A stretch of 64,000 bases of DNA from Skermanella stibiiresistens SB22. GTDB taxonomy: Bacteria > Pseudomonadota > Alphaproteobacteria > Azospirillales > Azospirillaceae. The notes under the pieces were generated by a model. The model was given only the letters and a program-made list of their open reading frames with translations. It had not been told where the DNA came from and ran no database searches. The DNA is taken from the NCBI RefSeq assembly GCF_000576635.1, contig NZ_AVFL01000010.1, forward strand, positions 62,001 to 126,000, in the 5' to 3' direction. The first letter of the stretch is position 1; each line of letters begins with the position of its first letter. Below are positions 25,386 through 34,750 of this stretch, one piece after another. Position numbers and translations under genes: made by a program.

Positions 25386-26440
25386 ACCAGGACCATCCGC
25401 GACGTCGGCTGGGGCGCCGACCAGGCGACGCGTCCCGACAGGGTGTCGGCCACGGCTTCGGCGAGAGCCATCGACGCCCGGGTTTCCGACCGGGCATCCA
25501 CGCCAAAGACGTTGACCAAGCCGACGATACCGTGCTCCGTCTGGCCCTGGATCCGCCAGTCGGCCATGCGCCGGTCGGCGCTGGAGCGGTCGCTCTCCTC
25601 CTCGGGGGACGCCAGGACGTCCATCCAACTCTCGCCCTGGAAGCCGGAGAAGAACAGCGCCGAAGCCTTGGAGCCCCGGCAGCCCGGCACCACCAGACGG
25701 CTGAACGGGGCGGTGCCCTCCAGCTTGTACCGTTTGGAGCCGGGCGCCAGCGGTTCCGGCGGCAGGTGCCGTCTCATGCCATCGATCCGCGACGCCACCT
25801 GGACCGCCTCGACATCCTCGCCAGCGTTGATCAGCAGATCGCAACGCAAGGTCTCCAGATCACCCGGCAGTCCGCCAAGGTCGATCTCGAACCCGCGCCG
25901 CATGGGATAAGCCGCGACCAGCCTGCACCCCTCGGTGACATAGGCTCCGGCGGTCTCCGCGTCGATCCGCAGCGCCAGACGCAGGGCATCGCCATCGATC
26001 ACGCCGGCGTCCTCCGCGATCAGGCCGCCGGCGCACTCCAACCCCCGCTCGTGCTGGGCGACCTCGGCCGCCGACAACAGCCGCACCGACGGGTCGCGCG
26101 CCGCCATATCCCGCAGCAGCGCCATCTCACCGGCGTCGCGGGCGACCACGAGTTGCCCGGTGCGGGTGAAGCGGATGTCCTGGCTACCGCGGTAGACCTC
26201 GAGCGCCTCGGCACCCTGGGCGCAGAAGCTGGCCCGGAGCGTGCCGGGCTGATCCAGGATCGACGATTCGATCGGCTCGGGCCAGCCGCCGGACGCCACC
26301 CAGTGACCACCGTCATCCTGCTCGCGGTCGCCCCGCGACACCAACATGACCTCCCGACCGGACAGGGCCAGGCGCCGGGTCACGGCCAAGGCGAGGGAGC
26401 CACCACCGATGACGACACATTCGATCTTATCGAGCGACAT
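25382..26440 (-). CDS. FAD-dependent oxidoreductase (DAO/L-2-hydroxyglutarate oxidase-like)
   Basis: The 352-residue protein starts at MSLDKIECVVIGGGSLALAV with GGGGA upstream; the N-terminal GGGSxxxxxxxRLALSG is a dinucleotide-binding loop. The remaining layout (GQLVVARDAGEMALLRDMAA, EDAGVIDGDALRLALRIDAE, CDLLINAGEDVEAVQVASRI) follows the D-amino-acid oxidase superfamily and in particular the L-2-hydroxyglutarate dehydrogenase group. It oxidises a 2-hydroxy or 2-amino acid and passes electrons to quinone or oxygen. One departure is that the glycine motif reads GGGSLA rather than GxGxxG, so activity is not certain. It converges with the CsgG-type gene with a 3-base stop overlap. Confidence 0.78.
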   Translation of the reverse strand: MSLDKIECVVIGGGSLALAVTRRLALSGREVMLVSRGDREQDDGGHWVASGGWPEPIESSILDQPGTLRASFCAQGAEALEVYRGSQDIRFTRTGQLVVARDAGEMALLRDMAARDPSVRLLSAAEVAQHERGLECAGGLIAEDAGVIDGDALRLALRIDAETAGAYVTEGCRLVAAYPMRRGFEIDLGGLPGDLETLRCDLLINAGEDVEAVQVASRIDGMRRHLPPEPLAPGSKRYKLEGTAPFSRLVVPGCRGSKASALFFSGFQGESWMDVLASPEEESDRSSADRRMADWRIQGQTEHGIVGLVNVFGVDARSETRASMALAEAVADTLSGRVAWSAPQPTSRMVLV

Positions 26441-26832
26441 ATTCAATCCCCGCCGTAAGTAACACCGGCTCTGACAAAAGTCGTCGCCGGCGAAGGAAGT
26501 CATGGGCAAATCCCGGCCGGATTGTTTTCGCTTTTCGAAATCTGCGCCTTTGATCCAGGGTGCACTGTGCCTCCTCCTTGAATACAAGTTAAGTCGCCTT
26601 TTATTCATACAACCTTATGGCATCGAAGTAATTGTGGCATAAACCGGGTATGATCGCCCGGTCATGCCTGGAGACTCCCAGTCCATCCGGCTCAAGGCCG
26701 GAACAAGATCGATGATGGGGTGTTTCGCTCCACGCCGTGACGTGGCCGAAGGATGTAGGCGTTCGGTTCCAGCGACGGTTCAGACGGTCGCTCCCTTCCG
26801 TCTGGTGCGGATCATCACATCGGAGCATGCTC
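26441..26832. other. 392-bp divergent promoter region, no gene seen
   Basis: This gap lies between the minus-strand FAD oxidoreductase and the plus-strand inositol-phosphate synthase operon. Its middle is AT-rich (ttgaatacaagttaagtcgcc and ttttattcatacaacctta), as expected for promoters. I see no RNA gene, repeat or well-spaced -35/-10 pair that I would commit to, and the small frames across it have no ribosome binding sites or recognisable products. Confidence 0.45.
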
Positions 26833-27912
26833 GTGAACGGAAAAAAGGTTCGCCTCGCGATAGTCGGCGTCGGCAACTGTGCCTCATCGCTTGTGCAGGG
26901 CCTTGAATTCTACAAGGACGCGTCGGACGAGGATCAGGTCCCCGGCCTGATGCATGTCACCCTGGGCGGTTATCATATCCGGGACATCGAGATCGTCGCC
27001 GCCTTCGACGTGGCCGATGGAAAAGTTGGCCGCGACCTCGCCGAGGCGATCCTGGCGCCGCCCAACAACACCATCCGGTTCGCGGAGGTGCCCAGGAGCG
27101 GCGTCACGGTGGAGCGCGGCCCGACCTTGGACGGGCTCGGCAAGTACCTGGAGCGATCCGTCACGGAATCCGAACGGCCCGTCACGGACGTGGCCGAAAC
27201 GCTCCGCCGCAGCGGCGCCGAGATCCTGGTCTCCTACCTGCCGGTCGGCTCCGAACAGGCGACCGAGTTCTACGCCGAGCAAGCCTTGGCCGCCGGTTGC
27301 GCCCTGGTCAATTGCATCCCCTCGTTCATCGCGTCGCGTGACACCTGGCGCCGCCGGTTCGAGGAACGCCGCCTGCCGATCATTGGCGACGACATCAAAT
27401 CGCAGGTCGGCGCCACCATCGTGCATCGCGTGCTGACTAACCTGTTCCGCGAGCGCGGCGTCCGCCTGGACCGCACATATCAGTTGAACTTCGGGGGCAA
27501 CGCCGACTTCGAGAACATGCTGGACCGCGACCGGCTGGAGTCGAAGAAGATCTCCAAGACCAACGCCGTCACCAGCCAGCTCGACACGCCGCTGTCCAAC
27601 GAGAACGCCCATGTCGGCCCCAGTGACTACGTGCCGTGGCTGAACGACCGCAAATGGTGCTACATCCGGATGGAAGGCACCACCTTCGGCAATGTCCCGC
27701 TCAACTGTGAGCTGAAGCTGGAGGTCTGGGATTCGCCCAATTCGGCCGGCGTTGTGATCGACGCCGTGCGCTGCGCCAAGCTGGCGCTCGACCGCGGCAT
27801 CGGCGGCGCCCTGATCGGCCCCAGCAGCTATTTCATGAAGACGCCGCCCCAGCAGTTCACCGACGCCGAGGCCCGCGCGCGGACGCTTCGCTTCATCGAT
27901 GGCGAAGCCTGA
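26833..27912 (+). CDS. ino1: inositol-3-phosphate synthase (myo-inositol-1-phosphate synthase)
   Basis: The 359-residue protein is placed at GTG 26833 because CGGAG lies seven bases before it; an ATG two codons earlier is possible but too close to that site. It matches prokaryotic MIPS over full length: [20 protein letters not shown] (NAD binding), [40 protein letters not shown] (catalytic Lys region), [15 protein letters not shown] and [15 protein letters not shown]. It converts glucose-6-phosphate to 1L-myo-inositol-1-phosphate. MIPS is common in actinobacteria and archaea but uncommon in proteobacteria, so the operon may have an acquired origin. It overlaps the next gene by 14 bases. Confidence 0.93.
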   Translation: MNGKKVRLAIVGVGNCASSLVQGLEFYKDASDEDQVPGLMHVTLGGYHIRDIEIVAAFDVADGKVGRDLAEAILAPPNNTIRFAEVPRSGVTVERGPTLDGLGKYLERSVTESERPVTDVAETLRRSGAEILVSYLPVGSEQATEFYAEQALAAGCALVNCIPSFIASRDTWRRRFEERRLPIIGDDIKSQVGATIVHRVLTNLFRERGVRLDRTYQLNFGGNADFENMLDRDRLESKKISKTNAVTSQLDTPLSNENAHVGPSDYVPWLNDRKWCYIRMEGTTFGNVPLNCELKLEVWDSPNSAGVVIDAVRCAKLALDRGIGGALIGPSSYFMKTPPQQFTDAEARARTLRFIDGEA

Positions 27913-28540
27913 CCCGCTCCCGCGCCAGCCCGCCGTGCTTGAATTCATCGTGCGTGAAGGCCCGCTGACCCTTCATCTCGTCCGCCATGGCGAACACCGG
28001 CTGCCGGCGGACCGACTGGCCGGCCGCACGCCGGGCGTCGACCTGTCGGATCGCGGCATCGAGCAGGCCCAGCGGACGGCATCGAAGCTGGCGGGATGCG
28101 GGATCACGGCGATCCACTCCAGCCCGCTGGACCGCACCCGTCAAACGGCGGAGATCATCGCCGGCCACCTTGGCCTGCCGGTTGTCCCCTCCGACTCCCT
28201 GGCCGAAATCGACTTTGGCGAGTGGACCGGCCACCGCTTCGCCGACTTGGACGACCGGGAGGACTGGCGCCGCTGGAATTATTTCCGAAGCGGAACGAGG
28301 GCGCCAGGCGGCGAGACCATGCTGGAGGCCCAGGCGCGCGCCCTCCGCCACATTGAGGGTCTGGCTGGAGGCGCGGTGGCGCTGGTCAGCCATTGCGACG
28401 TGATCCGGGCCGTCCTGACCCATTTCCTGGGGATGCCGATCGACCTGCTGCTCCGGCTGGAAATCGCCCCCGCCTCGATCAGCACGGTCGAAATAGGCCC
28501 CTGGGGCCCCCGCATCCTGCGGATCAACGAGGAGCCATGA
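27899..28540 (+). CDS. histidine phosphatase-family protein
   Basis: The 213-residue protein has the phosphoglycerate-mutase-fold phosphatase motif LVRHGEH (Arg29-His30-Gly31), a supporting [11 protein letters not shown] with the acid/base Glu, and [10 protein letters not shown] with the second His. It is smaller than dPGM, so a broad or specialised small-molecule phosphatase is likely. Directly downstream of ino1, it could dephosphorylate inositol-1-phosphate, a step usually done by the unrelated SuhB/IMPase family; this is inferred from position. It overlaps ino1 by 14 bases and the next gene by one base, giving tight coupling. Confidence 0.85.
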   Translation: MAKPDPLPRQPAVLEFIVREGPLTLHLVRHGEHRLPADRLAGRTPGVDLSDRGIEQAQRTASKLAGCGITAIHSSPLDRTRQTAEIIAGHLGLPVVPSDSLAEIDFGEWTGHRFADLDDREDWRRWNYFRSGTRAPGGETMLEAQARALRHIEGLAGGAVALVSHCDVIRAVLTHFLGMPIDLLLRLEIAPASISTVEIGPWGPRILRINEEP

Positions 28541-29307
28541 TGAGCGAGCGGGACGAGATCAGGCGCCGGATAGATGATCTGGGCCAATGGTTCCACAACA
28601 TGCCCTTGAACGGCGTGTGGACCGCGCCTGGACACTTCCTGGGCGATTACCCCAACGTCAAATGGCAGCGCTTCGCCCACGCGATTCCCGCCGACCTGAG
28701 CGGCATGACCGTGCTGGATATCGGCTGCAACGGCGGCTTCTACTCGATCGAGATGAAGCGGCGGGGCGCCGACCGGGTGGTCGCGGTCGACACCGAGCCG
28801 ATGTACCTGAACCAAGCCCGTTTCGCCGCCGAAACGAGCGGTGCCGAGATCGAGTTCCACCAGATGTCGGTCTATGACGTGGGGCGCCTCGGCGAACGTT
28901 TCGACCTCGTCATATTCATGGGGGTGTTCTATCACCTGCGCCATCCCCTGCTGGCGCTGGACCTGATCCACGAGCACGCGGCGCGCGACATGCTGCTGTT
29001 CCAGTCGATGATGCGCGGCAGCCTGGACGTGGAACCGCTCGAGCCCAACTACCCCTTCACCGAAACCGGCATCTTCGACAAGCCCGGCTTTCCCAAGATG
29101 CATTTCATCGAGCATCGCTATTCCGACGACGACAGCAATTGGTGGGTCCCAAACCGGGCCTGCGTCGAGGCCATGCTGCGCGACAGCGGTTTCGAGATCG
29201 ACCAGCGGGCGGAGGAGGAGGTCTATCTCTGCCGACGCGCCGAGCGCGACAGGGGCTATCAGACGCCCATGGTAGGCGCCGTTTATCCAGCGAGGGGAAA
29301 AGAATGA
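28540..29307 (+). CDS. SAM-dependent methyltransferase
   Basis: The 255-residue protein starts at the second of two adjacent ATGs (28540), five bases after GAGGAG. It has a class I methyltransferase core (TVLDIGCNGGFYSIEMKRRG, VVAVDTEPMYLNQARFAAET, LVIFMGVFYHLRHPLLALDL) and a C-terminal region with WWVPNRACVEAMLRDSGFEI. The N-terminus (LGQWFHNMPLNGVWTAPGHF) recalls the CmoB-like/TIGR04290 group, whose substrates are mostly unknown. The operon with ino1 and a phosphatase suggests methylation of an inositol derivative or a sugar, but this is speculative. Confidence 0.85.
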   Translation: MSERDEIRRRIDDLGQWFHNMPLNGVWTAPGHFLGDYPNVKWQRFAHAIPADLSGMTVLDIGCNGGFYSIEMKRRGADRVVAVDTEPMYLNQARFAAETSGAEIEFHQMSVYDVGRLGERFDLVIFMGVFYHLRHPLLALDLIHEHAARDMLLFQSMMRGSLDVEPLEPNYPFTETGIFDKPGFPKMHFIEHRYSDDDSNWWVPNRACVEAMLRDSGFEIDQRAEEEVYLCRRAERDRGYQTPMVGAVYPARGKE

Positions 29308-30191
29308 TCGAAGCGGCGATGATTTGGAACGAGCCCAACAACAAGTCCCATTGGGATCCGGAACTGGACCCGGACTGGCACGCCTTCGGACGCATGGCGG
29401 CCCTGGCGGGACAGGCGATCAAGGCCGAGGCGCCGGGACTGCTGCGCGTGCTGGGCGGCATATCGCCGATAGATCCCGAATTCATCTCCAAGCTCCAGGC
29501 GCGCGGCGTGCTCGACCACCTGGACGTGGTGGCCCTGCATGGCTTTCCGCTGGACTGGAACCTGTGGCCGATCCACGAGTGGCCCGACAGGCTCAAGGAT
29601 ATCCAGGCGGTGACCGACCTGCCGGTCTGGGTCAGCGAGGTCGGCGTCTCGTCCTTCGGCGCCGAGGAGGTCCAGGAATTCGGCCTCCAGCGCACGGCGG
29701 AACTGCTGATCGGCCGGGTGCCCCGCATCCACTGGTACAGCCTCTACGACCTGCCGCGCGCCTGGGAGGCGACCACGCGGCACCGGGAGGCGGAGGGATC
29801 GTCCTATTACCGGCACTTCTACATGGGGCTGCTGCGCGAGGACGGCTCGCCCAAGCTGGCGCTCCGCCACTTCCGCGACTACGCACCCGACATGGGCATC
29901 TGCCAGTGGTTCCATTTCGAGGACCCCCGGCTGGACGACGCGGTCCGCTGGCTGCGCGAGCTGGGTGTCAGGCATCTGCGCACCGGCCTGAGCTGGGCCG
30001 ACAGCTTCCGTCCCAACGCCCTGGACTGGTTCGACCACCAGATGCGGGCCTTGGAGGAGTTCGACGTGACGGTGACCTACTGCTTCACCCCCGAGCATCG
30101 CGGCGTCGCCCCGCACCACACCAGCCCGCCCCAGGTGCCGGAGGAGTTCGCCGAGTTCTGCGCCACCATGACCCGGCGCTACGCCGCGTGA
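29304..30191 (+). CDS. glycoside hydrolase-like protein (GH39/GH5-type clan A barrel)
   Basis: The 295-residue protein begins MIEAAMIWNEPNNKSHWDPE. The WNEPNN motif with Glu10 resembles the acid/base loop of clan A retaining glycosidases, and PVWVSEVGVSS near residue 112 resembles the nucleophile loop. It starts at the acid/base strand, so the first strands of a full barrel are missing, and the tail (DMGICQWFHFEDPRLDDAVR) reads like the start of a second barrel. No signal peptide is present. The ATG overlaps the methyltransferase stop by four bases, making it the fourth gene of the ino1 operon. Substrate and activity are uncertain. Confidence 0.7.
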   Translation: MIEAAMIWNEPNNKSHWDPELDPDWHAFGRMAALAGQAIKAEAPGLLRVLGGISPIDPEFISKLQARGVLDHLDVVALHGFPLDWNLWPIHEWPDRLKDIQAVTDLPVWVSEVGVSSFGAEEVQEFGLQRTAELLIGRVPRIHWYSLYDLPRAWEATTRHREAEGSSYYRHFYMGLLREDGSPKLALRHFRDYAPDMGICQWFHFEDPRLDDAVRWLRELGVRHLRTGLSWADSFRPNALDWFDHQMRALEEFDVTVTYCFTPEHRGVAPHHTSPPQVPEEFAEFCATMTRRYAA

Positions 30192-30293
30192 GGGTGGCCA
30201 ACTCCCCTCGGGGCTGAAAAAAGGCGGCGCGCGGTGTAGGATCGCCTCACCGCGTGACGTCCTTAGATCGACAGCAACCAAGGGAAGGCCACC

Positions 30294-30647
30294 ATGTCAT
30301 ACGTCGACGGTTTCGTTCTCGCCGTGCCCAAGGACAACATCGAAGCCTACAAGGAGATGGCCCGCGTGGGCGGCGCCATTTGGAAGGAGCATGGCGCCCT
30401 CGCCTTCGTCGAGTGCGTCGGCGACGACACGCCCTATGGCGAGCTGACCTCCTTCCCGCGCGCGGTCCAGGCCAAGGACGACGAGGTCGTGATCTTCTCC
30501 TGGATCGTCTACGAATCCCGTGAACAGCGCGACGCGGTCAACGCCAAGGTGATGGCCGACCCTCGGCTGAAGGAGTACATGACCAACATGCCCTTCGACG
30601 GCAAGCGGATGATATACGGCGGCTTCCAGTCCTTCCTGGAGCTGTGA
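30294..30647 (+). CDS. DUF1428 (YbaA-like) protein
   Basis: The 117-residue protein starts MSYVDGFVLAVPKDNIEAYK and matches DUF1428 over full length (GGAIWKEHGALAFVECVGDD, then VIFSWIVYESREQRDAVNAK, VMADPRLKEYM). The fold is a dimeric ferredoxin-like alpha+beta barrel related to antibiotic-biosynthesis monooxygenase-like proteins, but no activity is established. It is a single cytoplasmic gene with GGGAAGG before the ATG. Confidence 0.9.
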   Translation: MSYVDGFVLAVPKDNIEAYKEMARVGGAIWKEHGALAFVECVGDDTPYGELTSFPRAVQAKDDEVVIFSWIVYESREQRDAVNAKVMADPRLKEYMTNMPFDGKRMIYGGFQSFLEL

Positions 30648-30767
30648 CCTCGCTGTTGCGATGCGATGCCATGGGACAACTCCGATCCGACGCGCTAATG
30701 TCGCGCCCGTTCACGAGGCGGGAGGGTTCAACCCGCCCGGACCGACCGGATTATTGGAGGATATCCC

Positions 30768-32048
30768 ATGGCGAAGGATGCCGGGACTAACGGGCCGACT
30801 GGATTGGGGCCGATGGGATCGGGGCTGACCCGGCGCGACTTCGGCAAGGCGACGCTGGCGGTGGGCGCGGCGGCGGCCGTGTTCGGCAACGCGCCGGCCT
30901 TCGCCCAGGACAAGGTGCTGAAGGTCGGCGTGCTGCTGCCCCGCTCCGGCTTCCTGGCCCAGCCGGGGCAGGCTTGCCAGCGCGGCGCCGACATCGCCCA
31001 GACCCTGCTTCCCCAGCTGGGATTTCCGATCGAGATCCTTGGCGCCGACACGGAGTCCAACCCCGATGTCGCCCGGTCCCGCACCGAGAAGCTGATCCAG
31101 GACGGCGCGCAGGTGATCGTCGGCGCCTTCGACAGCGGCCAGACCACGGCGGCGGCGCAGGTCTGCGAGCAGCGCGGCGTTCCGCTGGTCGTCAACATCG
31201 CGTCGGCCCCGCAGCTGACCGAGCAGGGCTACCGCACCATCTTCCGCAATTTCCCGACCAGCTCCGCTCTGGTGGGAAATGGCTTGGCACTGATGAAGGA
31301 CCTGTTCGCGGCCACCGGCAAGACACCGAAGTCCGCCGTGTTCCTGCACGCCAACGACACCTTCGGCCAAGCCAACAAGGCGGCGCTGGACAAGCTGTTC
31401 CCGACGCTGTCCATGCCCTTCGCCGCACCCGAGGCGATCAGCTACGACCCCAAGGCGCAGGACCTCGCGGTCGAGGTCGCCAAGGCGCGCGCCACCGGGG
31501 CCGAACTGGTGATCGTCACGACCCGCGCCAACGACGCCATCATGATCGTCCGCGAGATGGTCAAGCAGCGCTTCGAACCCATGGCCGTCGTCAGCCCGGG
31601 CAGCCCCGGCATGTATGACGAGCAGTTCTACAAGGTTCTCGGCAAGTACTCCGACTACTGCATCACCAACCTGCCCTGGTACGACCCCAAGAGCGCGTTG
31701 GCCCAGCAGGTCGGGAAGACCTTCAAGGAGAAGTTCCCCAGCGACCGATACGAGGGCTACGCCTTCAACATCGGCTTCACGTTCGAGGCGATCCTGGTGG
31801 CGGCCGACGCCTTCAAGCGCGCCGGCACCGGCGATCCCGCCGTCCTGCTCGACGCGCTGCGCCAGACGAACCTGTCCGAGAAGATCATGTTCGGCGGTCC
31901 GATCCAGTTCGACGAAAAGGGCCAGAACAACGCCATCGCGTCGGCCTGCGTGCAGAACTTCAAGCTGCGCCCGACCGTCGTGCTGCCCAAGGCCAGCGCC
32001 GAGGCCGATCCGGTCTTCCCGATGCCGGGCTGGCAGAAGCGGGCATGA
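30768..32048 (+). CDS. branched-chain amino acid-type ABC transporter substrate-binding protein (Tat-exported)
   Basis: The 426-residue protein has a twin-arginine signal (LTRRDFGKATLAVGAAAAVF) and a periplasmic binding domain of the LivK/peripla_BP_6 type (KVLKVGVLLPRSGFLAQPGQ, RSRTEKLIQDGAQVIVGAFD, AVFLHANDTFGQANKAAL, EGYAFNIGFTFEAILVAADA). It heads an operon with two permeases and two ATPases. The ligand is unknown; members of this class bind amino acids, urea, amides or aromatic acids. Confidence 0.92.
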   Translation: MAKDAGTNGPTGLGPMGSGLTRRDFGKATLAVGAAAAVFGNAPAFAQDKVLKVGVLLPRSGFLAQPGQACQRGADIAQTLLPQLGFPIEILGADTESNPDVARSRTEKLIQDGAQVIVGAFDSGQTTAAAQVCEQRGVPLVVNIASAPQLTEQGYRTIFRNFPTSSALVGNGLALMKDLFAATGKTPKSAVFLHANDTFGQANKAALDKLFPTLSMPFAAPEAISYDPKAQDLAVEVAKARATGAELVIVTTRANDAIMIVREMVKQRFEPMAVVSPGSPGMYDEQFYKVLGKYSDYCITNLPWYDPKSALAQQVGKTFKEKFPSDRYEGYAFNIGFTFEAILVAADAFKRAGTGDPAVLLDALRQTNLSEKIMFGGPIQFDEKGQNNAIASACVQNFKLRPTVVLPKASAEADPVFPMPGWQKRA

Positions 32049-32092
32049 TCGCCACCCCACTCCGCCCGCCGCCCAAGGTTCAGTAAACACCG

Positions 32093-32962
32093 ATGCCTTT
32101 GGACTTCTATTTGAACGTCGCCGCCGGCGGCCTGCTGACCGGCTTGGTCTATGGTCTGGCCGCCCTTGGCCTGTCCGTCATCTTCGGCGTCGTGCGCATC
32201 GTCAACTTCGCCCATGGCGAGTTGATGGTGATCGGGATGTACGCCGCCGTGCTTGCGGCGGGCTCGCTGGGGATCGATCCGCTGCTGGCGGCGCCCGTGG
32301 TGGCGGCGCTGCTGTTCGCGGTCGGCTATGGACTGCAACGGGGGCTGATCAACCGGTTCATCGACCGGCCCGACCACATGCAGTTCATCCTGCTGGTCGG
32401 CGTCGCCATGGTCATCGTCAACGGCTTGCTGATCGCCTTCGGCCCGGACTCGCAAAGCGCGCAGGTGCCCTACGCCTTCGACGCGATCGAGATCGGGCCG
32501 CTGCTGCTGGACACGACCAAGGTCTACGCCGGCGTCGGGGCCCTGGCGGTCGCGGCCCTGCTGTTCCTGTTCTTCCGCCTGAGCCTGACCGGCAAGGCGA
32601 TCCGCGCCTGCTCCGACAACCAGCTTGGTGCCCGCGTCGTCGGCTTGAACGTGGAACGGCTCTACGCCCTGACCTTCGGCCTCGGAGCCGCCACCGCCGG
32701 GATCGCCGGCTGCCTGATGACGCTGCTGGTCGACGTCCGCCCGCAGCTGGCGCCGGAATACACGCTGCTCAGCTTCATCATCGTGATTGTCGGCGGCTTG
32801 GGCAGCATGGGTGGCGCCCTGCTCGGCGGGGTGCTGATCGGCATCTCGGAGGCGATGGCCGGTTTCCTCATCCTGCCCTCGATGAAGAGCATGTTCAGCT
32901 ATGGCCTGCTGATCCTCGTCCTCCTCCTCCGGCCCCAGGGCCTGCTTGGCAAGAGGCCGTGA
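32093..32962 (+). CDS. branched-chain amino acid-type ABC permease, LivH class
   Basis: The 289-residue inner-membrane protein has about eight hydrophobic segments and LivH landmarks: YGLAALGLSVIFGVVRIVNF with AHGELMVIGMYAA, the cytoplasmic loop FRLSLTGKAIRACSDNQLGA and RVVGLNVERLYALTFGLGAA, and IVIVGGLGSMGGALLGGVLI. It sits 45 bases after the substrate-binding protein and forms the channel with the LivM-type gene that follows. Confidence 0.93.
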   Translation: MPLDFYLNVAAGGLLTGLVYGLAALGLSVIFGVVRIVNFAHGELMVIGMYAAVLAAGSLGIDPLLAAPVVAALLFAVGYGLQRGLINRFIDRPDHMQFILLVGVAMVIVNGLLIAFGPDSQSAQVPYAFDAIEIGPLLLDTTKVYAGVGALAVAALLFLFFRLSLTGKAIRACSDNQLGARVVGLNVERLYALTFGLGAATAGIAGCLMTLLVDVRPQLAPEYTLLSFIIVIVGGLGSMGGALLGGVLIGISEAMAGFLILPSMKSMFSYGLLILVLLLRPQGLLGKRP

Positions 32963-32969
32963 CGACGCC

Positions 32970-34004
32970 ATGACGACCCTATTCGACCAACTGACGGCGC
33001 GCGGCCGCGTCGCCCTCGGCCTCTTCGCGCTCGCCCTGCTCGCCGTGCCGTTCTTCGCCGACGGCTATCTGATCTCCGTCATCACCCTGGTGCTGTGGTT
33101 CGCCTATGTCGGGCAGGCCTGGAACGTGATGATGGGTTTCGCCGGTCAGCTCTCGCTCGGCCACTCGCTCTATGTCGGGCTGGGAGCCTACGCCAGTGCC
33201 GCGCTGTTCGTGCATTTCGGCGTCGGCCCCTGGGCTGGCGTGTGGCTCGGCATGCTGGCGGCCACGCTGGCCGGAGCCATCATCGGCACTCTGGGGTTCC
33301 GCTTCGCGATCCGGGGCGTCCACTTCGCCCTGCTGACCATCGCCTTCGCGGAGTTCACCCGGATCGCCTTCGACCACATCGGCTGGCTTGGTGGGTCGGG
33401 CGGCTTCTTCCTGCCGGTGGGGGATGCCGCCGGCGCCAACCCGTTCGACCTGCGCGGCTCGCCCGCCCTGTTCTACTACGTCATCCTGGCCCTGACCTTC
33501 GGGGCGCTGGCGCTGTGCCGCCGCCTGCTGCACAGCAGGATCGGCTATTTCTGGCTCGCCATCCGCGAGGACCAGGAGGCTGCGCAGGCGGTCGGCATCG
33601 ACGTGTTCCGCGCCAAGCTGATCGCCGTGATGATCTCGGCCGCCATGACCAGCCTGGGCGGCGTGTTCTACGCCTTCTTCTACAACAACCTGTTCCCCGA
33701 GCAGATCTTCTCCGTCGGCCGCTCGATCGAGCTGATCCTGGCGCCGGTGATCGGCGGCATCGGCACCCTGTTCGGCCCCATCTTCGGCGCCTTCATCCTG
33801 ACGCCGCTGGCCGAGCTGGTGACCTGGGGCGTGGAGAGCGCTGGGCTCGACATGCCGGGCATCAAGCAGATCTTCTACGGTCTGGCCTTGGTCGCCATCG
33901 TGGTCTACCGCCCCGAGGGCGTCTGGCCCTGGGTCGCCCGCCATCTGAGGCTGGTCCACCAACCCGGTGACCAGCCAAGTCACCGGGCGGGAGACCGGCC
34001 ATGA
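32970..34004 (+). CDS. branched-chain amino acid-type ABC permease, LivM class
   Basis: The 344-residue protein begins at MTTLFDQLTARG, eight bases after the livH-type stop. It has eight to ten membrane helices and LivM motifs: VGQAWNVMMGFAGQLSLGHS, ALLTIAFAEFTRIAFDHIGW, REDQEAAQAVGIDVFRAKLI and VIGGIGTLFGPIFGAFILT. Its stop overlaps the next start by four bases (ATGA). Confidence 0.93.
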   Translation: MTTLFDQLTARGRVALGLFALALLAVPFFADGYLISVITLVLWFAYVGQAWNVMMGFAGQLSLGHSLYVGLGAYASAALFVHFGVGPWAGVWLGMLAATLAGAIIGTLGFRFAIRGVHFALLTIAFAEFTRIAFDHIGWLGGSGGFFLPVGDAAGANPFDLRGSPALFYYVILALTFGALALCRRLLHSRIGYFWLAIREDQEAAQAVGIDVFRAKLIAVMISAAMTSLGGVFYAFFYNNLFPEQIFSVGRSIELILAPVIGGIGTLFGPIFGAFILTPLAELVTWGVESAGLDMPGIKQIFYGLALVAIVVYRPEGVWPWVARHLRLVHQPGDQPSHRAGDRP

Positions 34005-34750
34005 CGACCCTGCTTGAGGTGGACAACCTGTCCAAGCAGTTCCGAGGCCTACGCGCGGTCTCCAATGTCAGCTTCTCGGTTCCCGAGGGCGCCATCGTCG
34101 CCTTGATCGGACCCAACGGCGCCGGCAAGACGACGACCTTCAACCTGATCGCCGGCGTGATGCCGCCGAACGAAGGCGAGGTCCGGCTGGCCGGCCGGCG
34201 GCTGACGGGGCTGCGGCCCGATCAGGTCTGCGCCGCCGGCGTCGGCCGCACCTTCCAGCTGGTCAAGCCGTTCGGCGACCTGTCGGTCGAGGACAACGTG
34301 CTTGTCGGAGCGCTGCACCGCCGTCCGCGCATCGCCGATGCCCGGCGTCACGCGGTCCAGGTGCTGGAACTGCTGGAGCTTGGCCCCAAGCGCCACCAGA
34401 TCGCCCGAGGACTGACCCTGCCGGAGCGGAAGCGCCTGGAGGTCGCCCGCGCGCTGGCGACCGAGCCGCGCATCCTGCTGCTGGACGAGGTGATGGCCGG
34501 CCTGCGCCCGACCGAGACCGACCGGCTGGTCGAGGTGCTGCGCGATCTCAACCGCGACACCGGCATGACCATCCTGCTGATCGAGCACGTCATGCGCGCG
34601 GTGATGGCGCTGTCCAGCCGCGTCGTCGTGCTGGACCACGGCGTCAGGATCAGCGAGGGCGCTCCGGCGGAGGTGGTCGCTGACCCCAAGGTGATCGAGG
34701 TCTATCTGGGCAGCGCCCTGGAGAGTGGTGAGGAGGGATCCGGCCCATGA
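34001..34750 (+). CDS. branched-chain amino acid-type ABC ATP-binding protein, LivG class
   Basis: The 249-residue ATPase has Walker A GPNGAGKTTT and Walker B LLLDEVMAGL. The signature loop reads LTLPERKRLEVARAL instead of the usual LSxGE/Q form; this variant is shared by a subset of LivG proteins and is probably functional. The switch His is in LLIEHVMRAVM. It is coupled by four-base overlaps to the genes on both sides. Confidence 0.92.
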   Translation: MTTLLEVDNLSKQFRGLRAVSNVSFSVPEGAIVALIGPNGAGKTTTFNLIAGVMPPNEGEVRLAGRRLTGLRPDQVCAAGVGRTFQLVKPFGDLSVEDNVLVGALHRRPRIADARRHAVQVLELLELGPKRHQIARGLTLPERKRLEVARALATEPRILLLDEVMAGLRPTETDRLVEVLRDLNRDTGMTILLIEHVMRAVMALSSRVVVLDHGVRISEGAPAEVVADPKVIEVYLGSALESGEEGSGP

